DNA of 36,657 bases from Treponema sp. (GCA_031278095.1 JAITLC010000070.1:1-36657); one strand, 5' to 3'; counted from the first letter of the stretch, positions 14,967-23,254 are shown. Notes: generated by a model not told the origin, from the letters alone. Numbers and translations are program-made.

Positions 14967-15740
14967 TCATTCTTCACGGACAAGGGCTTCCCGGAATCCG
15001 GCGTCCGAGATCTTTTCTGCCGTCGATGGTACTGCCGAAGCGGGAATCCCTGCAAGTACCACCCTGAAGTATTCACCGAAGCGTTCATAGGCCGGCTGGA
15101 GTCCTGCATTTTTGAGTTTGTCAAAGGCTTCAACCGCATTCCGGGCTACTTTGTAGGAACCTACCTGGAGGCGGTATATCTTGCCGCTGTCCTGCCGGAA
15201 AGAGCCCTTTAGTTCCACCGCGGTTTTACTTAATACCGTTCCGGTGGAAACGGTTCTTACGGGAACTGTCGTGGCGGCGGCCTCTGTTTCCCGTACCGCG
15301 GTTTCCGGTGCGCTTGTTACGGTCTCCGGTACAGAGGCGGCTGTCCCGGTAACTGCCGGCGCTGAGGGTACCGGTTCCAGGCTTTCGATCACTACCGGGG
15401 CTGTTCCCGTGCTGATCATGTCAAGCTGGATAGCCGCCGCCTGGGACACATCGATGATCCGTGCGGCCACAAAGGGGCCCCGGTCATTTACCCGGACTTG
15501 TACCGATTTATTGTTGTGTTTATTGGTAACTTTCAGCATGGTTCCGAATGGCAGGTTCGGATGGGCGGCGCTGAGATCCAGGGGATTAAAGGTTTCTCCG
15601 GAAGCGGTTAGGCGGCCTTCAAATTCGGCGCCATACCAGGAGGCGATTCCCTCCTGCCGGAATTGTTCACCGGCTGTTTGAGCTGAACAGAGGGCTGTCA
15701 GGGTCAAGCCGGTAAGCATGATGGAAATGATTCTTTTCAT
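14967..15740 (-). CDS. rlpA: RlpA-like septal lytic transglycosylase with SPOR domain
   Basis: A 257-residue exported protein. A signal peptide of about 20 residues ends before AQTAGEQF (the C in ALCSA is not a standard lipobox, since L precedes it). Residues ~30-115 form the double-psi beta barrel of RlpA (GIASWYGAEFEGRLTASGE, LPFGTMLKVTN, VRVNDRGPF, IDVSQAAA). A linker rich in V, T, P and A covers ~118-180, and residues ~185-255 form a SPOR domain (YRLQVGSYK, YFRVVLAG), which binds denuded peptidoglycan. It probably trims septal peptidoglycan in cell division. No ribosome site is seen; GATAAT lies six bases before ATG. Confidence 0.92.
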   Translation of the reverse strand: MKRIISIMLTGLTLTALCSAQTAGEQFRQEGIASWYGAEFEGRLTASGETFNPLDLSAAHPNLPFGTMLKVTNKHNNKSVQVRVNDRGPFVAARIIDVSQAAAIQLDMISTGTAPVVIESLEPVPSAPAVTGTAASVPETVTSAPETAVRETEAAATTVPVRTVSTGTVLSKTAVELKGSFRQDSGKIYRLQVGSYKVARNAVEAFDKLKNAGLQPAYERFGEYFRVVLAGIPASAVPSTAEKISDAGFREALVREE

Positions 15741-15752
15741 AGTGGAATTATC
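15741..15752 (-). promoter_or_regulatory. -10 box placed for a leaderless rlpA transcript
   Basis: On the minus strand GATAAT (5 of 6 to consensus) plus six bases precedes ATG and no Shine-Dalgarno is present. The -35 region is weak. Confidence 0.4.
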
Positions 15753-15803
15753 GGCACTTTTTGACGGCCTTAATAGAAAGATAGGATTGGAGACTGAAGG
15801 GGT

Positions 15804-15822
15804 AGCCCGGCATTATGCCGGG
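15804..15822. other. Perfect hairpin GCCCGGCAT-T-ATGCCGGGC
   Basis: Nine-base arms lie between the uvrB stop and the rlpA start. There is no T-run on either side, so it may stop RNA decay or help termination without being a classical terminator. Confidence 0.5.
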
Positions 15823-15889
15823 CGCAGGGCGAGCGGGGAAATAAGCAGACGTGAAGAACGGGGTACGGAAACAGCTCCCCCTTCAGATC

Positions 15890-17881
15890 TTACTTCTTCC
15901 CAAGATCTTTTATCCGTTCAATTTCGTCCCGAAGAGCCGCGGCCTGCTCGAACTCGAGGCGTTTGGCGTGTTCCAGCATTTCGGTTTCCAGGGCCCTGAC
16001 AAGCTGTTTACGCTGGGCGGGAATGAAGATATTGTAGCTTTTCTTGAGTACCTCGACGGAGGAGAGGGCCGCATCCCTGTCTTCTTCCAGGTGGCGTTCC
16101 AGTATGCTGATTACCGTCTTCTTTATCGTTTCCGGGGTGATGCCGTGCTTTTTGTTGTACTCCATCTGGATATTACGGCGCTGCGTGGTTTCGGTAATGG
16201 CCAGCCTCATGGCGTCGCTTTCCCTGTCCGCATACATGATCACCTTTCCCGCAGCGTTCCGGGCAGCCCGGCCTATGATCTGCACAAGGCTGGTCAATGA
16301 GCGGAGGAAGCCGATCTTGTCCGCGTCAAGAATCGCTATGAAGGACACTTCCGGCAGGTCTATCCCCTCCCGGAGGAGGTTGATTCCCACTAGTATGTCG
16401 AATTCGCCGTTCCGCAGGGCGGTAAGGATCTCCACCCGCTCTATGGTTTCCACTTCGCTGTGAATGTAGCGCACCCGCAGGCCCAGGCCGGAGAGGTAGT
16501 CGGTAAGATCTTCCGCCATCTTTTTGGTAAGGGTGAGGATGAGGCTCCGTTCCCCCGCGGCTATGCGCTTGCGCACTTCGGCATAGATATCCTCCATCTG
16601 GCCTTCGCTGGGGCGGACTTCAATCTCCGGGTCAAGGAGCCCGGTGGGCCGGATAAGCTGCTGCACCACCCGGCTGGACTGCTCCGTCTCGGTTTTTCCG
16701 AGGGTTGCCGATACAAATACCGTCCTGTCCAGACGTTCCACAAACTCGTCGTAGCGGAGGGGCCTGGTGTCCAGGGCGCAGGGGAGGCGGAAACCGTAAT
16801 CCACAAGGCTCTGTTTCCGGGAGCGGTCTCCTGAGTACATAGCCCCAATCTGGGGCAGGGTAACGTGGCTTTCGTCGATAAAGGTGAGGTGGGTTTTGGG
16901 CAGGTAGTCGATGAGCGTATCCGGGGGATCGCCGGGTTTTCTTCCCGCCAGGGGGGCCGAATAGTTTTCGATGCCGGGGCAGTAGCCCATCTCGGTAAGC
17001 ATTTCGATGTCGTATTCCACCCTGGTCTTGAGCCTCTCGGCTTCCAGCAGTTTGTTTTGGCCCTTCAGTTCTTCAAGCCGCTCTTCCAGTTCCCTCTGAA
17101 TGCTCCCCAGCGCGTCCCGGATCATGTCCGCGGGCATGACAAACTGTTTGGCGGGGTATATCATGGCCCGATCCAGTTCTTCCAGAGTCTTACCGGAGAC
17201 AGGATCGAAACGCCGTATGCGTTCCACCCGGTTCCAGTCAAAGTCTATCCGGTAGGCTTCTTCGAGGTAGGCCGGATATATCTCCAGGCTGTCTCCCCGG
17301 CGGCGGAAGCAGCCCCGTTCCAGCACCGCATCATTGCGTTCGTATTGCAGTTCCACAAAACGGCGGATCAGGACCTCCACATCGACGTTTTCCCCCCGGG
17401 AAAAAGTGGCCGTCATCTTCCGGTAGACCTCCGGGGTTGCAAGTCCGTATATGCAGGAAACGGTAGCCACGATGATTACGTCTTCCCTCTCCATAAGGCT
17501 CCGGGTGGCCGAAAGCCTCATCCGTTCGATTTCATCATTTATCGAAGCGTCTTTTTCTATATAGAGATCCCGGCTGGCGACATAGGCTTCCGGCTGATAG
17601 TAATCGTAGTATGAAACGAAGTACTCCACCGCATTGTGGGGAAAAAAGCCCTTGAATTCCCGGAAAAGCTGGGCCGCCAGGGTCTTGTTGTGACTTACGA
17701 TTAGGGTGGGCATCTGAACCGCTTCGATGATCTTCGCCATGGTGAAGGTCTTGCCCGAACCGGTAACGCCTTTGAGGCACTGGTACTTGTCCCCTTGCCT
17801 GATGCCCTCCGCAAGAGCCGCGATGGCCTCTCCCTGGTCTCCCGCAGGCTGGAAAGCTGAAACAACTTCAAATTGACGCAT
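15890..17881 (-). CDS. uvrB: Excinuclease ABC subunit B
   Basis: A 663-residue damage-verification helicase of nucleotide excision repair, partner of UvrA and UvrC. Motifs: Walker A GVTGSGKT at 38-45, the DNA-inserting beta-hairpin with YYDYYQPEAY near 92-101, DESHVTLPQIGAMY in the middle, GINLLREGIDLPEVSF in the C-terminal helicase half, and a UVR domain at the end (EHAKRLEFEQAAALRDEI). The frame stays open 49 codons further upstream, but MRQFEVVSAFQPAGDQ is the usual UvrB N-terminus and a GGAGG site lies 9 bases before it, so I start at 17881. No other uvr gene is near. Confidence 0.97.
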   Translation of the reverse strand: MRQFEVVSAFQPAGDQGEAIAALAEGIRQGDKYQCLKGVTGSGKTFTMAKIIEAVQMPTLIVSHNKTLAAQLFREFKGFFPHNAVEYFVSYYDYYQPEAYVASRDLYIEKDASINDEIERMRLSATRSLMEREDVIIVATVSCIYGLATPEVYRKMTATFSRGENVDVEVLIRRFVELQYERNDAVLERGCFRRRGDSLEIYPAYLEEAYRIDFDWNRVERIRRFDPVSGKTLEELDRAMIYPAKQFVMPADMIRDALGSIQRELEERLEELKGQNKLLEAERLKTRVEYDIEMLTEMGYCPGIENYSAPLAGRKPGDPPDTLIDYLPKTHLTFIDESHVTLPQIGAMYSGDRSRKQSLVDYGFRLPCALDTRPLRYDEFVERLDRTVFVSATLGKTETEQSSRVVQQLIRPTGLLDPEIEVRPSEGQMEDIYAEVRKRIAAGERSLILTLTKKMAEDLTDYLSGLGLRVRYIHSEVETIERVEILTALRNGEFDILVGINLLREGIDLPEVSFIAILDADKIGFLRSLTSLVQIIGRAARNAAGKVIMYADRESDAMRLAITETTQRRNIQMEYNKKHGITPETIKKTVISILERHLEEDRDAALSSVEVLKKSYNIFIPAQRKQLVRALETEMLEHAKRLEFEQAAALRDEIERIKDLGKK

Positions 17882-17889
17882 GGCCTTGA

Positions 17890-17905
17890 GCCTCCGAACG
17901 GAGGC
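17890..17905 (-). promoter_or_regulatory. Hairpin covering the uvrB ribosome binding site
   Basis: On the minus strand GCCTCC-GTTC-GGAGGC is a perfect 6-bp stem whose right arm contains the GGAGG for uvrB. In the mRNA it could block ribosome entry until opened. Confidence 0.5.
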
Positions 17906-18034
17906 GTTTAACTCCTTTCCCATGTAATATTGCTGCAAGGCAGCTACCTTACGGCCCGTAGGAATGTATAGGTTATTATAGAACGGAGGGGAGGCTTGAG
18001 GAAGAGGCGGCGCATCGGGATTGTTCAAATACGA

Positions 18035-18088
18035 GAGGCAGTTCCAAAATTATGCTCCTGCCGGATCACCGGGTCCTGGAACCGGCTC
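18035..18088 (+). repeat. 54-base dispersed palindromic repeat, copy 1
   Basis: It reads inward from GCAGTTCC to GGAACCGGC with an inner GCTCC/GGATC region. Its block from TTCCAAAATTATG through GGATCACCGG matches the reverse complement of 33577-33630 with one difference. Confidence 0.8.
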
Positions 18089-18120
18089 ACGAATTTGAGA
18101 TTACCGGCTCCAAATACAGC

Positions 18121-18369
18121 GATTCTCAGTTTACCACGAACGGAACGAACAGACACTAGGGAAGCACTGATTTATTCAATCGAGAATAAATCAGCGCTGC
18201 TTTAATGCGGTATGTGCGCAATGAAATGAGCACATACACAGGGAAACGCCGATTGGCGTCATTTAATCAGCGTTTCCCCAACCTTTTGCTTCGACGGCCT
18301 TCATCTTTATCTGAATTCTCTTCTGTTCGTATGGTTAGAGTGGTTCGTGGTTATCTTAAACTGAGAATA
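18121..18369. repeat. Nested inverted-repeat element with three hairpins
   Basis: The outer arms 18121-18152 and 18323-18369 share three complementary blocks: ATTCTCAGTTT with AAACTGAGAAT, ACCACGAAC with GTTCGTGGT, and CGAACAG with CTGTTCG. Inside are hairpin A (18162-18202; arms CTGATTTATTC and GAATAAATCAG), hairpin B (18210-18237; GTATGTGC and GCACATAC) and hairpin C (18241-18278; GGGAAACGC and GCGTTTCCC). Hairpins A and C are related in sequence. It looks like a MITE-like element or a structured RNA; no protein is encoded. Confidence 0.7.
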
Positions 18370-18491
18370 GCCGTGCCAAATACTTGAAACATGGCAAAAA
18401 TATGGATATAGTGAGTACTGAAGAGTCCCTGTTTGGGATAATGGGGTTTTCCGTCGAATCTAAGTTTCCCTGACGGGAAATTGCAGGGCCT

Positions 18492-18518
18492 GTGAGAGAA
18501 CTAACCGGGCTCTCGAAC
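18492..18518. repeat. Weak palindromic repeat around GAGAG/CTCTC
   Basis: The arms GAGAG and CTCTC surround AACTAACCGGG, resembling the ACCGG centre of other copies. It lies 31 bases upstream of the LPP20 start. Confidence 0.45.
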
Positions 18519-18549
18519 AAGGTTAATATAATATACGAAGGAGTTGAAA

Positions 18550-19131
18550 ATGAAGAATGTTTTGATTGCTATGCTGGTTTTTGTGTGCATCTTTGCGGCC
18601 GCCGGGTGTGCTTCCAGCCCTAAGTCGGATAATGTCCAGAAGGAAACCGTTGCCCAGGCTGCAGACGCCCCTTCCTGGTACCTCAAGCCCCCCAAATCTG
18701 AAGATGCCATCTACGGACGCGGTGTGGCAAAAATGGCCGACCTTAACATGTCTCAGCGCATAGCGGAAAACCGGGCAACCGTAGCCATCGCCCTGACGCT
18801 GAACGCCAATGTTCAATCCATGATCACCGATTTTACCCAGTCCGCGGGGAATTCCGGCAGTGAACAGACCCTCAATTTCCAGCAGTCGGTAAGCCGCACC
18901 ACAACCGATGCAAAACTTAGCGGTCTTGAGATTGAGGATGTGCACGTGGGCAAGGACGGCTCCTATTATGTTCTGATGAGCATGAGCAAGAGCGATGCCG
19001 CCCGGCAGGCAGCCGCCATTCTGGATAATGAAATTGCAAAGTATTCCGAATTCAAGGCAATGGAAGCCCTCAAGCTGATGGACGCCCAACTCAAGAAAGA
19101 CAGTGTTGACGCCGCGGTGGTGGAGAAATAG
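18550..19131 (+). CDS. LPP20 family lipoprotein
   Basis: A 193-residue exported lipoprotein. The signal peptide ends in FAAAGC with acylated C20. The mature part begins with APSWYLKPPKSEDAIYGRGVAKM, the entry to an LPP20 domain, and continues with a helix rich in A, R and N (MSQRIAENRATVAIAL) and the block GLEIEDVHVGKDGSYYVLMSM. ATG 18550 is preferred over TTG 18544, because AAGGAG lies seven bases before the former and one base before the latter. The function of LPP20 proteins is poorly known; they sit in the outer or inner membrane. It heads a row of lipoprotein genes. Confidence 0.9.
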   Translation: MKNVLIAMLVFVCIFAAAGCASSPKSDNVQKETVAQAADAPSWYLKPPKSEDAIYGRGVAKMADLNMSQRIAENRATVAIALTLNANVQSMITDFTQSAGNSGSEQTLNFQQSVSRTTTDAKLSGLEIEDVHVGKDGSYYVLMSMSKSDAARQAAAILDNEIAKYSEFKAMEALKLMDAQLKKDSVDAAVVEK

Positions 19132-19146
19132 CAAAAGACATTTGGC

Positions 19147-19176
19147 TGTTCCAAAACTTCGGTTTTTTGGGAAACA
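19147..19176. repeat. Palindromic repeat with TTCG loop
   Basis: CCAAAAC-TTCG-GTTTTTTGG with outer TGTT and AAACA pairs; C(TTCG)G is an exceptionally stable tetraloop in RNA. It lies 16 bases after the LPP20 stop and could help end or protect its mRNA. Confidence 0.8.
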
Positions 19177-19206
19177 AGTTTTGTTTGTTAAGCTTCCATG
19201 AATTGG

Positions 19207-19241
19207 GCTTGTTCCGAAACCAACCGGCTTTTGGAACAAGC
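19207..19241. repeat. Palindromic repeat GCTTGTTCC...GGAACAAGC
   Basis: Perfect 9-base arms, inner AAA/TTT pairs and centre CCAACCGGC. It is the best match to the consensus outer arm in the window. Confidence 0.85.
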
Positions 19242-19260
19242 TCACGTTTTTGCAAGAAGA

Positions 19261-19301
19261 GCCTGCCTACAGTGTCATGAGTCCTGCAGGCAGGTTTTTT
19301 T
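19261..19301 (+). terminator. Terminator or attenuator before the second lipoprotein gene
   Basis: GCCTGCC and GGCAGG(C) arms around an 18-base loop are followed by seven T. The T-run ends directly at the ribosome site TAGGAGGAGGAG of the TTG-started gene, so it is either the end of the first unit or a leader attenuator of the second. Confidence 0.6.
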
Positions 19302-19312
19302 AGGAGGAGGAG

Positions 19313-20131
19313 TTGAAGCGTCCCGGCCGTCTTGTGTTACCCGCTCTCGTCTTTACCCTAGCCCTTTCAGGCTGTGCTTCCGCTTCCCGGCAGGAAGCTT
19401 CCGGCCGGATCACGGAAGTGGAAAGTCTTCCTCCCCCTGCTTTTTTGAATACTTCTCCGCTTGGCAGGGAACTGGTTCTTATAGGTGTGGCGGGACACCG
19501 GCGCAAGCGGGAAGAGGCCATTCAATACGCCCTTGAAGATGCGGCCCGCAAGGCGGCCATATACCACTATGTCTGGGCCTATTTTGCCCTGAGGGAAAAG
19601 AAGGGCCTGGGGTATCTGGATATTGATATAGCCGCGGACAAGCGGCTCGTCTATGATGAAGATTATAAAAAATACACGGCGGATCTCAGGTATGACTCCT
19701 CCGCCGATATTTTTGAAAACCGGGATCTTGTCATGGTACGAACCCGCTATGCCGCTTTGGCGCCGGTTGTGGATCATCATGTTTCTACGGGCCGGCCTTC
19801 CTGGACAGAGGTTCCGCCGCAAAGGATCTCTTCCTATCCTGCGGGTGTGGGTTATGCAAACCCGCACCGGAACGTAAAGGATGCAGTTTCCGCTTCCTGT
19901 GAGGCTGCGGTCTATGCCCTGGTACGGAATTTGTCCAGCACGGTCAGTTCCAGCCAGACTGCGCTTGATGAAAATGGAAGTTTCCTGAGTACCAGGAAGA
20001 ACGACACCGTCAATGAGGTTGTCTCTTCCGGGGCGCTGAATGGTTTCTATGTTCTTGAAATATGGATAGATCCGTCTAACCGGTCTGTATGGACTCTGGC
20101 AATATGCAGCGGAAGCGGCGGGGAAAATTAA
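19313..20131 (+). CDS. Lipoprotein with LPP20-like modules
   Basis: A 272-residue lipoprotein (lipobox LSGC, C21). The first module has LVLIGVAGHRRKREEAIQYALEDAARKAAIYH, the second SYPAGVGYANPHRNVKDAVSASCEAAVYALVRNL; both resemble the start strand and long helix of LPP20 domains, suggesting two tandem copies. The start codon is TTG, supported by a GGAGGAGGAG run directly upstream. It is followed 28 bases later by lpoB on the same strand. No firm family match; the role is probably envelope-related from its neighbours. Confidence 0.8.
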   Translation: MKRPGRLVLPALVFTLALSGCASASRQEASGRITEVESLPPPAFLNTSPLGRELVLIGVAGHRRKREEAIQYALEDAARKAAIYHYVWAYFALREKKGLGYLDIDIAADKRLVYDEDYKKYTADLRYDSSADIFENRDLVMVRTRYAALAPVVDHHVSTGRPSWTEVPPQRISSYPAGVGYANPHRNVKDAVSASCEAAVYALVRNLSSTVSSSQTALDENGSFLSTRKNDTVNEVVSSGALNGFYVLEIWIDPSNRSVWTLAICSGSGGEN

Positions 20132-20159
20132 GGACGAAGATAAATTTAAGGAGAAGATT

Positions 20160-20753
20160 ATGAAGAAATTTTTTTTGCTTATCGTTGCAGCGCTCTGTAT
20201 GAGTGCCTGTACTTCTAGTCCCAGGGTCAGCAGGGAATCTTCGCAGGAGGATCTTTCCGGGTACTGGAACAATAATGATGTTAAAATTGTCTGCACCGAT
20301 CTTATTGATCAGTGCCTCAACAGCAAAAACATTATCGCCGCCTATGCGAAAGAGCAGCGGCTTCTCAGGGTTATGGTTGGAACTTTCAGGAATGAAAGTG
20401 ATGAACACATCAATACTTCCATTATTTCTTCCACTATGGAGATAACGCTGGACAATTCGGGGATCTTCCGTTTTGTGGAAGGAGGGGAGGCCCGTGAACA
20501 GCTCCGGGCGGAACGGCAGGATCAGCTCTACAATGCCAGTGAAGAGACCGCCCCGGAACTGGGGATGGAGACTGCGGCGGACTACATACTGACAGGTTCG
20601 GTGAAGAGTAGTGTTGACCGGGCGGGAAACCGAACCAGCCGTTCATACATGGTACGGGCGGAGCTTACCGACATAGAAACCAATGAGCGGGTCTGGAGCG
20701 GTATGAATACGGATATCAACAAGACTGTGGTTAATTCTTCGACAAAGTGGTAG
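20160..20753 (+). CDS. lpoB: Penicillin-binding protein activator LpoB-like lipoprotein
   Basis: A 197-residue lipoprotein (cleavage before C17 in CMSAC). The mature region starts with the LpoB signature DLSGYWNNNDVKIVCTDLIDQCL and continues through VGTFRNESDEHINTSIISSTME, TAADYILTGSVKS and LTDIETNERVWSG, which match the LpoB/YcfM fold over its whole length. In E. coli LpoB reaches through the peptidoglycan to activate PBP1B. A GGAG site lies 6 bases before ATG. The spirochaetal target would be a class A penicillin-binding protein encoded elsewhere. Confidence 0.9.
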   Translation: MKKFFLLIVAALCMSACTSSPRVSRESSQEDLSGYWNNNDVKIVCTDLIDQCLNSKNIIAAYAKEQRLLRVMVGTFRNESDEHINTSIISSTMEITLDNSGIFRFVEGGEAREQLRAERQDQLYNASEETAPELGMETAADYILTGSVKSSVDRAGNRTSRSYMVRAELTDIETNERVWSGMNTDINKTVVNSSTKW

Positions 20754-20774
20754 CGCGACGGACGGTCAGGAAAG

Positions 20775-22088
20775 GTGAAGATAAAAAAACAGGCCGCGCC
20801 GGTACTAATTCTGCTTCTTCTCTTGAATTCCTGCTCTTCCGCGCCCCAGCGTCGTGTGGATGAACTGACTGAACAGGAACAGTTTCTTGAAGCGGCAAAC
20901 AACCTGGAAGAACACAAAAAGAAACTTTACAGAAATATTGATAAACCGCTCTACTATCTGGACAAGGGGATGCTGACACATTATGCCGGTCTCGTCGGGG
21001 AGTCCATAGAACTTCTGCAGACCGGGGAGCGGGCCATTGAAGAGGCTTACGCAAAGAGCATTACTCAGGAGATTGGTACCTTTCTTGTAAACGATAATGT
21101 CAGGGAATATGACGGTGAAGACTACGAAGATATCTACATAAATACTTTTAATGCACTCAATTATTACCATCAGGGAGATATGGAGGCCGCGCTGGTGGAG
21201 ATCCGGCGGATGAATAACAAGATCCGTTACCTTTCCACCAAGTATGGAACCGCGGTAAGCAATCTGCAACGCTATGCTCTTGAAAATGGAACCGAGATTC
21301 CCCCTTCGGATACCGGAAACATGCAGTTTTCCGATTCCGCCCTGGCCCGCTATCTGGGACTTCTCTTTTACCGGGGAGAAAGACTCTTTGACGACGCACG
21401 GATCGATCGGGAGGGGCTTAAACTGGCTTTTGCCAATTCGCCTTCGGTATACAATTACCCCGTACCGGCATCGGTGGACGGAGAACTTGAGATACCTCAG
21501 GGCTATGCACGGCTTAATGTCATTGCCTTTACCGGCCTCTCCCCGGTAAAGGAGGCAATTACCCTGCGAATTCCCATAGCCTTGACGAATTACGTTAAAA
21601 TATCCCTGCCCAAGATGGTATACCGGCCTTCCCGCATCAAGGAGGTGGAGATATTGTTGGATGGCGGAAGACGGGAGAGGTTTGAGCTCCTTGAAGATAT
21701 TGAAGCGGTAGCCAGGGAGACCTTTAAGGAAAAAGAGAATATGATCTACATTAAGACTGTAATCCGGGCGATTGCAAAATCCCTTGCAACTATCGTGTGG
21801 GATACGGCGGCGAATGAGGCGGAGGATGGCGTAGCGAGCCTTGTGTTCAGCATTTTGGGTCTTTCCAACAGGATCTATGCGGAAGCCAGCGAACAGGCGG
21901 ATTTGAGGGTCTCGCGTTACTTTCCCGGCAAGGCCTGGATCTGCGGGGTAAATCTGCTCCCTGGAATTTATTCCTTTACGGTGAATTACCTTGATCCGTC
22001 CGGCGGGATTGTTGCAAGTTCCCGGTATGAAGATGTGATCGTTCTCAGGAATCAATTAAATTTAACGGAGACAATATGCCTGCAATAA
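20775..22088 (+). CDS. COG3014 family lipoprotein
   Basis: A 437-residue lipoprotein (LNSC, C20) with a GTG start preceded by AGGAAAG. Residues ~30-160 are helical with TPR-like text (EAANNLEEHKKKL, YLDKGMLTHYAGLVGESIELLQTGE, NALNYYHQGDMEAALVEIRRMNNK), and the C-terminal half has mixed strands, as in COG3014 proteins. The function is unknown, but this family is often next to LpoB and LPP20 genes in other bacteria (from memory), which fits here. It overlaps the following gene by 13 bases, so the two are coupled. Confidence 0.85.
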   Translation: MKIKKQAAPVLILLLLLNSCSSAPQRRVDELTEQEQFLEAANNLEEHKKKLYRNIDKPLYYLDKGMLTHYAGLVGESIELLQTGERAIEEAYAKSITQEIGTFLVNDNVREYDGEDYEDIYINTFNALNYYHQGDMEAALVEIRRMNNKIRYLSTKYGTAVSNLQRYALENGTEIPPSDTGNMQFSDSALARYLGLLFYRGERLFDDARIDREGLKLAFANSPSVYNYPVPASVDGELEIPQGYARLNVIAFTGLSPVKEAITLRIPIALTNYVKISLPKMVYRPSRIKEVEILLDGGRRERFELLEDIEAVARETFKEKENMIYIKTVIRAIAKSLATIVWDTAANEAEDGVASLVFSILGLSNRIYAEASEQADLRVSRYFPGKAWICGVNLLPGIYSFTVNYLDPSGGIVASSRYEDVIVLRNQLNLTETICLQ

Positions 22089-23230
22089 AGACGCTTTTGG
22101 TGTTGACAGTAATACTGTTATGCGCCGGCTGCGCCGGTGCGCCGGCTCCTTCGGGCGGAGACAACAGCGCTTCTGCCGAGGCTGCCGCATCTTCGGCCCT
22201 GGCCGCCATGGACGGCGGTGGAACCGCGGTCCCGGTTCCGTCTTCCGCAGGGACGGCAAAACCGGGCGAGGAGCCTCTCTGGGTGCGCAGTCCGGACAGG
22301 GTTTACAGCACTTCACAGTATGTAAGCGCCGCAGGTTACGGGAACGGCAGGACTGCTGCGGAGAAAAATGCGTTTGCAAACCTTGTTTCCCGTTTCGGAC
22401 AAAATATCCATGCCGATCAGACGGTGGTGGAAACCTATACGGAAGCGGCCCAGAGCGGCTCCTTCCGGTCCTGGGCCGGCGGGACTGATGTAACCAGCAC
22501 GGTGAGCGTCAGTAACTCTCTTGATACCCTGGTGGGCGCGGAAATTAAGGATCACTGGTTCGACGGCAAGAGTACCTACCATGCGGTAGCGGTGCTGGAA
22601 AAAACCGCGGCCCGGGAGAGTTACGGAAGCCTCATCAGGACAAACCAGGTCATCATCGAAGGGCTTACCGCCATGAGCGATGAGGAAAAAAACAGTCTTG
22701 ATGCATATTCCCGCTACCGGCTTGCCGCAGTCATTGCAGACATGAACGGCAGTTATGCTTCCGTGCTTTCCTATGTGGGGGCGGAAGGTTCCGGTGTGGA
22801 TCTTAAAACCCTCAAGCCGGGCAATGAGTACCGTCTGGCAGCGGCGGAGATAACCAAGAGCATCCCCATCTATGTCAATGTTTCGGGAGACAGAAACAAC
22901 AGAATAAAAAGCGCCTTTTCCCAGGTTTTAAGTAAACAGGGTTTCAGAACCGGGCAGGGCAATTCCCGTTATGTCCTGGATGTAAACTGTGCCCTGGACC
23001 CGGTGGAATTTCCGGGACAGACAAATAAATTTGTCCGCTACAATATCGACGCCAATCTTGCCGACAATGGAACAGTGTTACTGCCCTGGAATATCCAGGA
23101 TCGTTCGGGGCATGTTTCCGTAGAGCAGGCGGAAAACCGGGCTATAAGCGCCGCGGAGAAGAAGATCGGCGACAGTTACGGCGAAGAGCTTGCCAGGTAT
23201 CTTTCAAGTCTGCTGCCGGAGAAAAAGTAG
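22076..23230 (+). CDS. LPP20 family lipoprotein, large form
   Basis: A 384-residue lipoprotein (CAGC, C19) with a low-complexity A/S/G/P spacer at ~20-65 that could span the periplasm. The LPP20 domain at ~68-190 starts with PLWVRSPDRVYSTSQYVSAAGYGNGR and has the helix TAAEKNAFANLVSRFGQNI. The C-terminal part (~255-380) contains PIYVNVSGDRNNRIKSAFSQVL and a beta-rich module resembling penicillin-binding activator domains; that resemblance is tentative. It starts inside the previous gene (GGAG seven bases before ATG) and ends 24 bases before the AAA+ gene. Confidence 0.85.
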   Translation: MPAIKTLLVLTVILLCAGCAGAPAPSGGDNSASAEAAASSALAAMDGGGTAVPVPSSAGTAKPGEEPLWVRSPDRVYSTSQYVSAAGYGNGRTAAEKNAFANLVSRFGQNIHADQTVVETYTEAAQSGSFRSWAGGTDVTSTVSVSNSLDTLVGAEIKDHWFDGKSTYHAVAVLEKTAARESYGSLIRTNQVIIEGLTAMSDEEKNSLDAYSRYRLAAVIADMNGSYASVLSYVGAEGSGVDLKTLKPGNEYRLAAAEITKSIPIYVNVSGDRNNRIKSAFSQVLSKQGFRTGQGNSRYVLDVNCALDPVEFPGQTNKFVRYNIDANLADNGTVLLPWNIQDRSGHVSVEQAENRAISAAEKKIGDSYGEELARYLSSLLPEKK

Positions 23231-23254
23231 ACGTAAGAATGCCGGGGAGGGGGT

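Larger units (their letters stand above)
17882..18549. other. Long intergenic region with structured repeats
   Basis: These 668 bases between uvrB and the LPP20 gene have no believable coding frame. They hold the uvrB leader hairpin, a 54-base repeat (18035-18088), a nested hairpin element (18121-18369), a small TTTCCC/GGGAAA hairpin at 18465-18480 and a palindrome at 18492-18518. TATAAT occurs at 18527-18532, but too near the ribosome site and without a -35 box. Confidence 0.65.

Noticed and set aside
17882-18028. N-terminal extension of UvrB by 49 codons
   Set aside because: Known UvrB proteins begin near MRQFEVVSAF, where a GGAGG site is placed; the extension is proline-rich and unlike the family.
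18205-18387. Small plus-strand frame in the nested hairpin element
   Set aside because: It overlaps hairpins B and C and the right outer arm, has no ribosome site and looks like translated repeat.
18371-18390. TTGGCACGG on the minus strand as a second sigma-54 promoter
   Set aside because: The -24 part fits, but at -12 the expected GC is CT, and no gene starts within a suitable distance.
18527-18532. TATAAT as promoter of the LPP20 gene
   Set aside because: It would place +1 inside the ribosome site while the gene has a good Shine-Dalgarno, and no -35 box is at the right distance.
10559-19241. CRISPR array made of the palindromic repeats
   Set aside because: Copies are scattered by hundreds to thousands of bases, differ in sequence and have no regular spacers; no cas gene is present.
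20805-22055. 416-codon frame antisense to the COG3014 gene
   Set aside because: The plus-strand lipoprotein has a lipobox, a ribosome site and an overlap with the next gene; the antisense frame has none of these.
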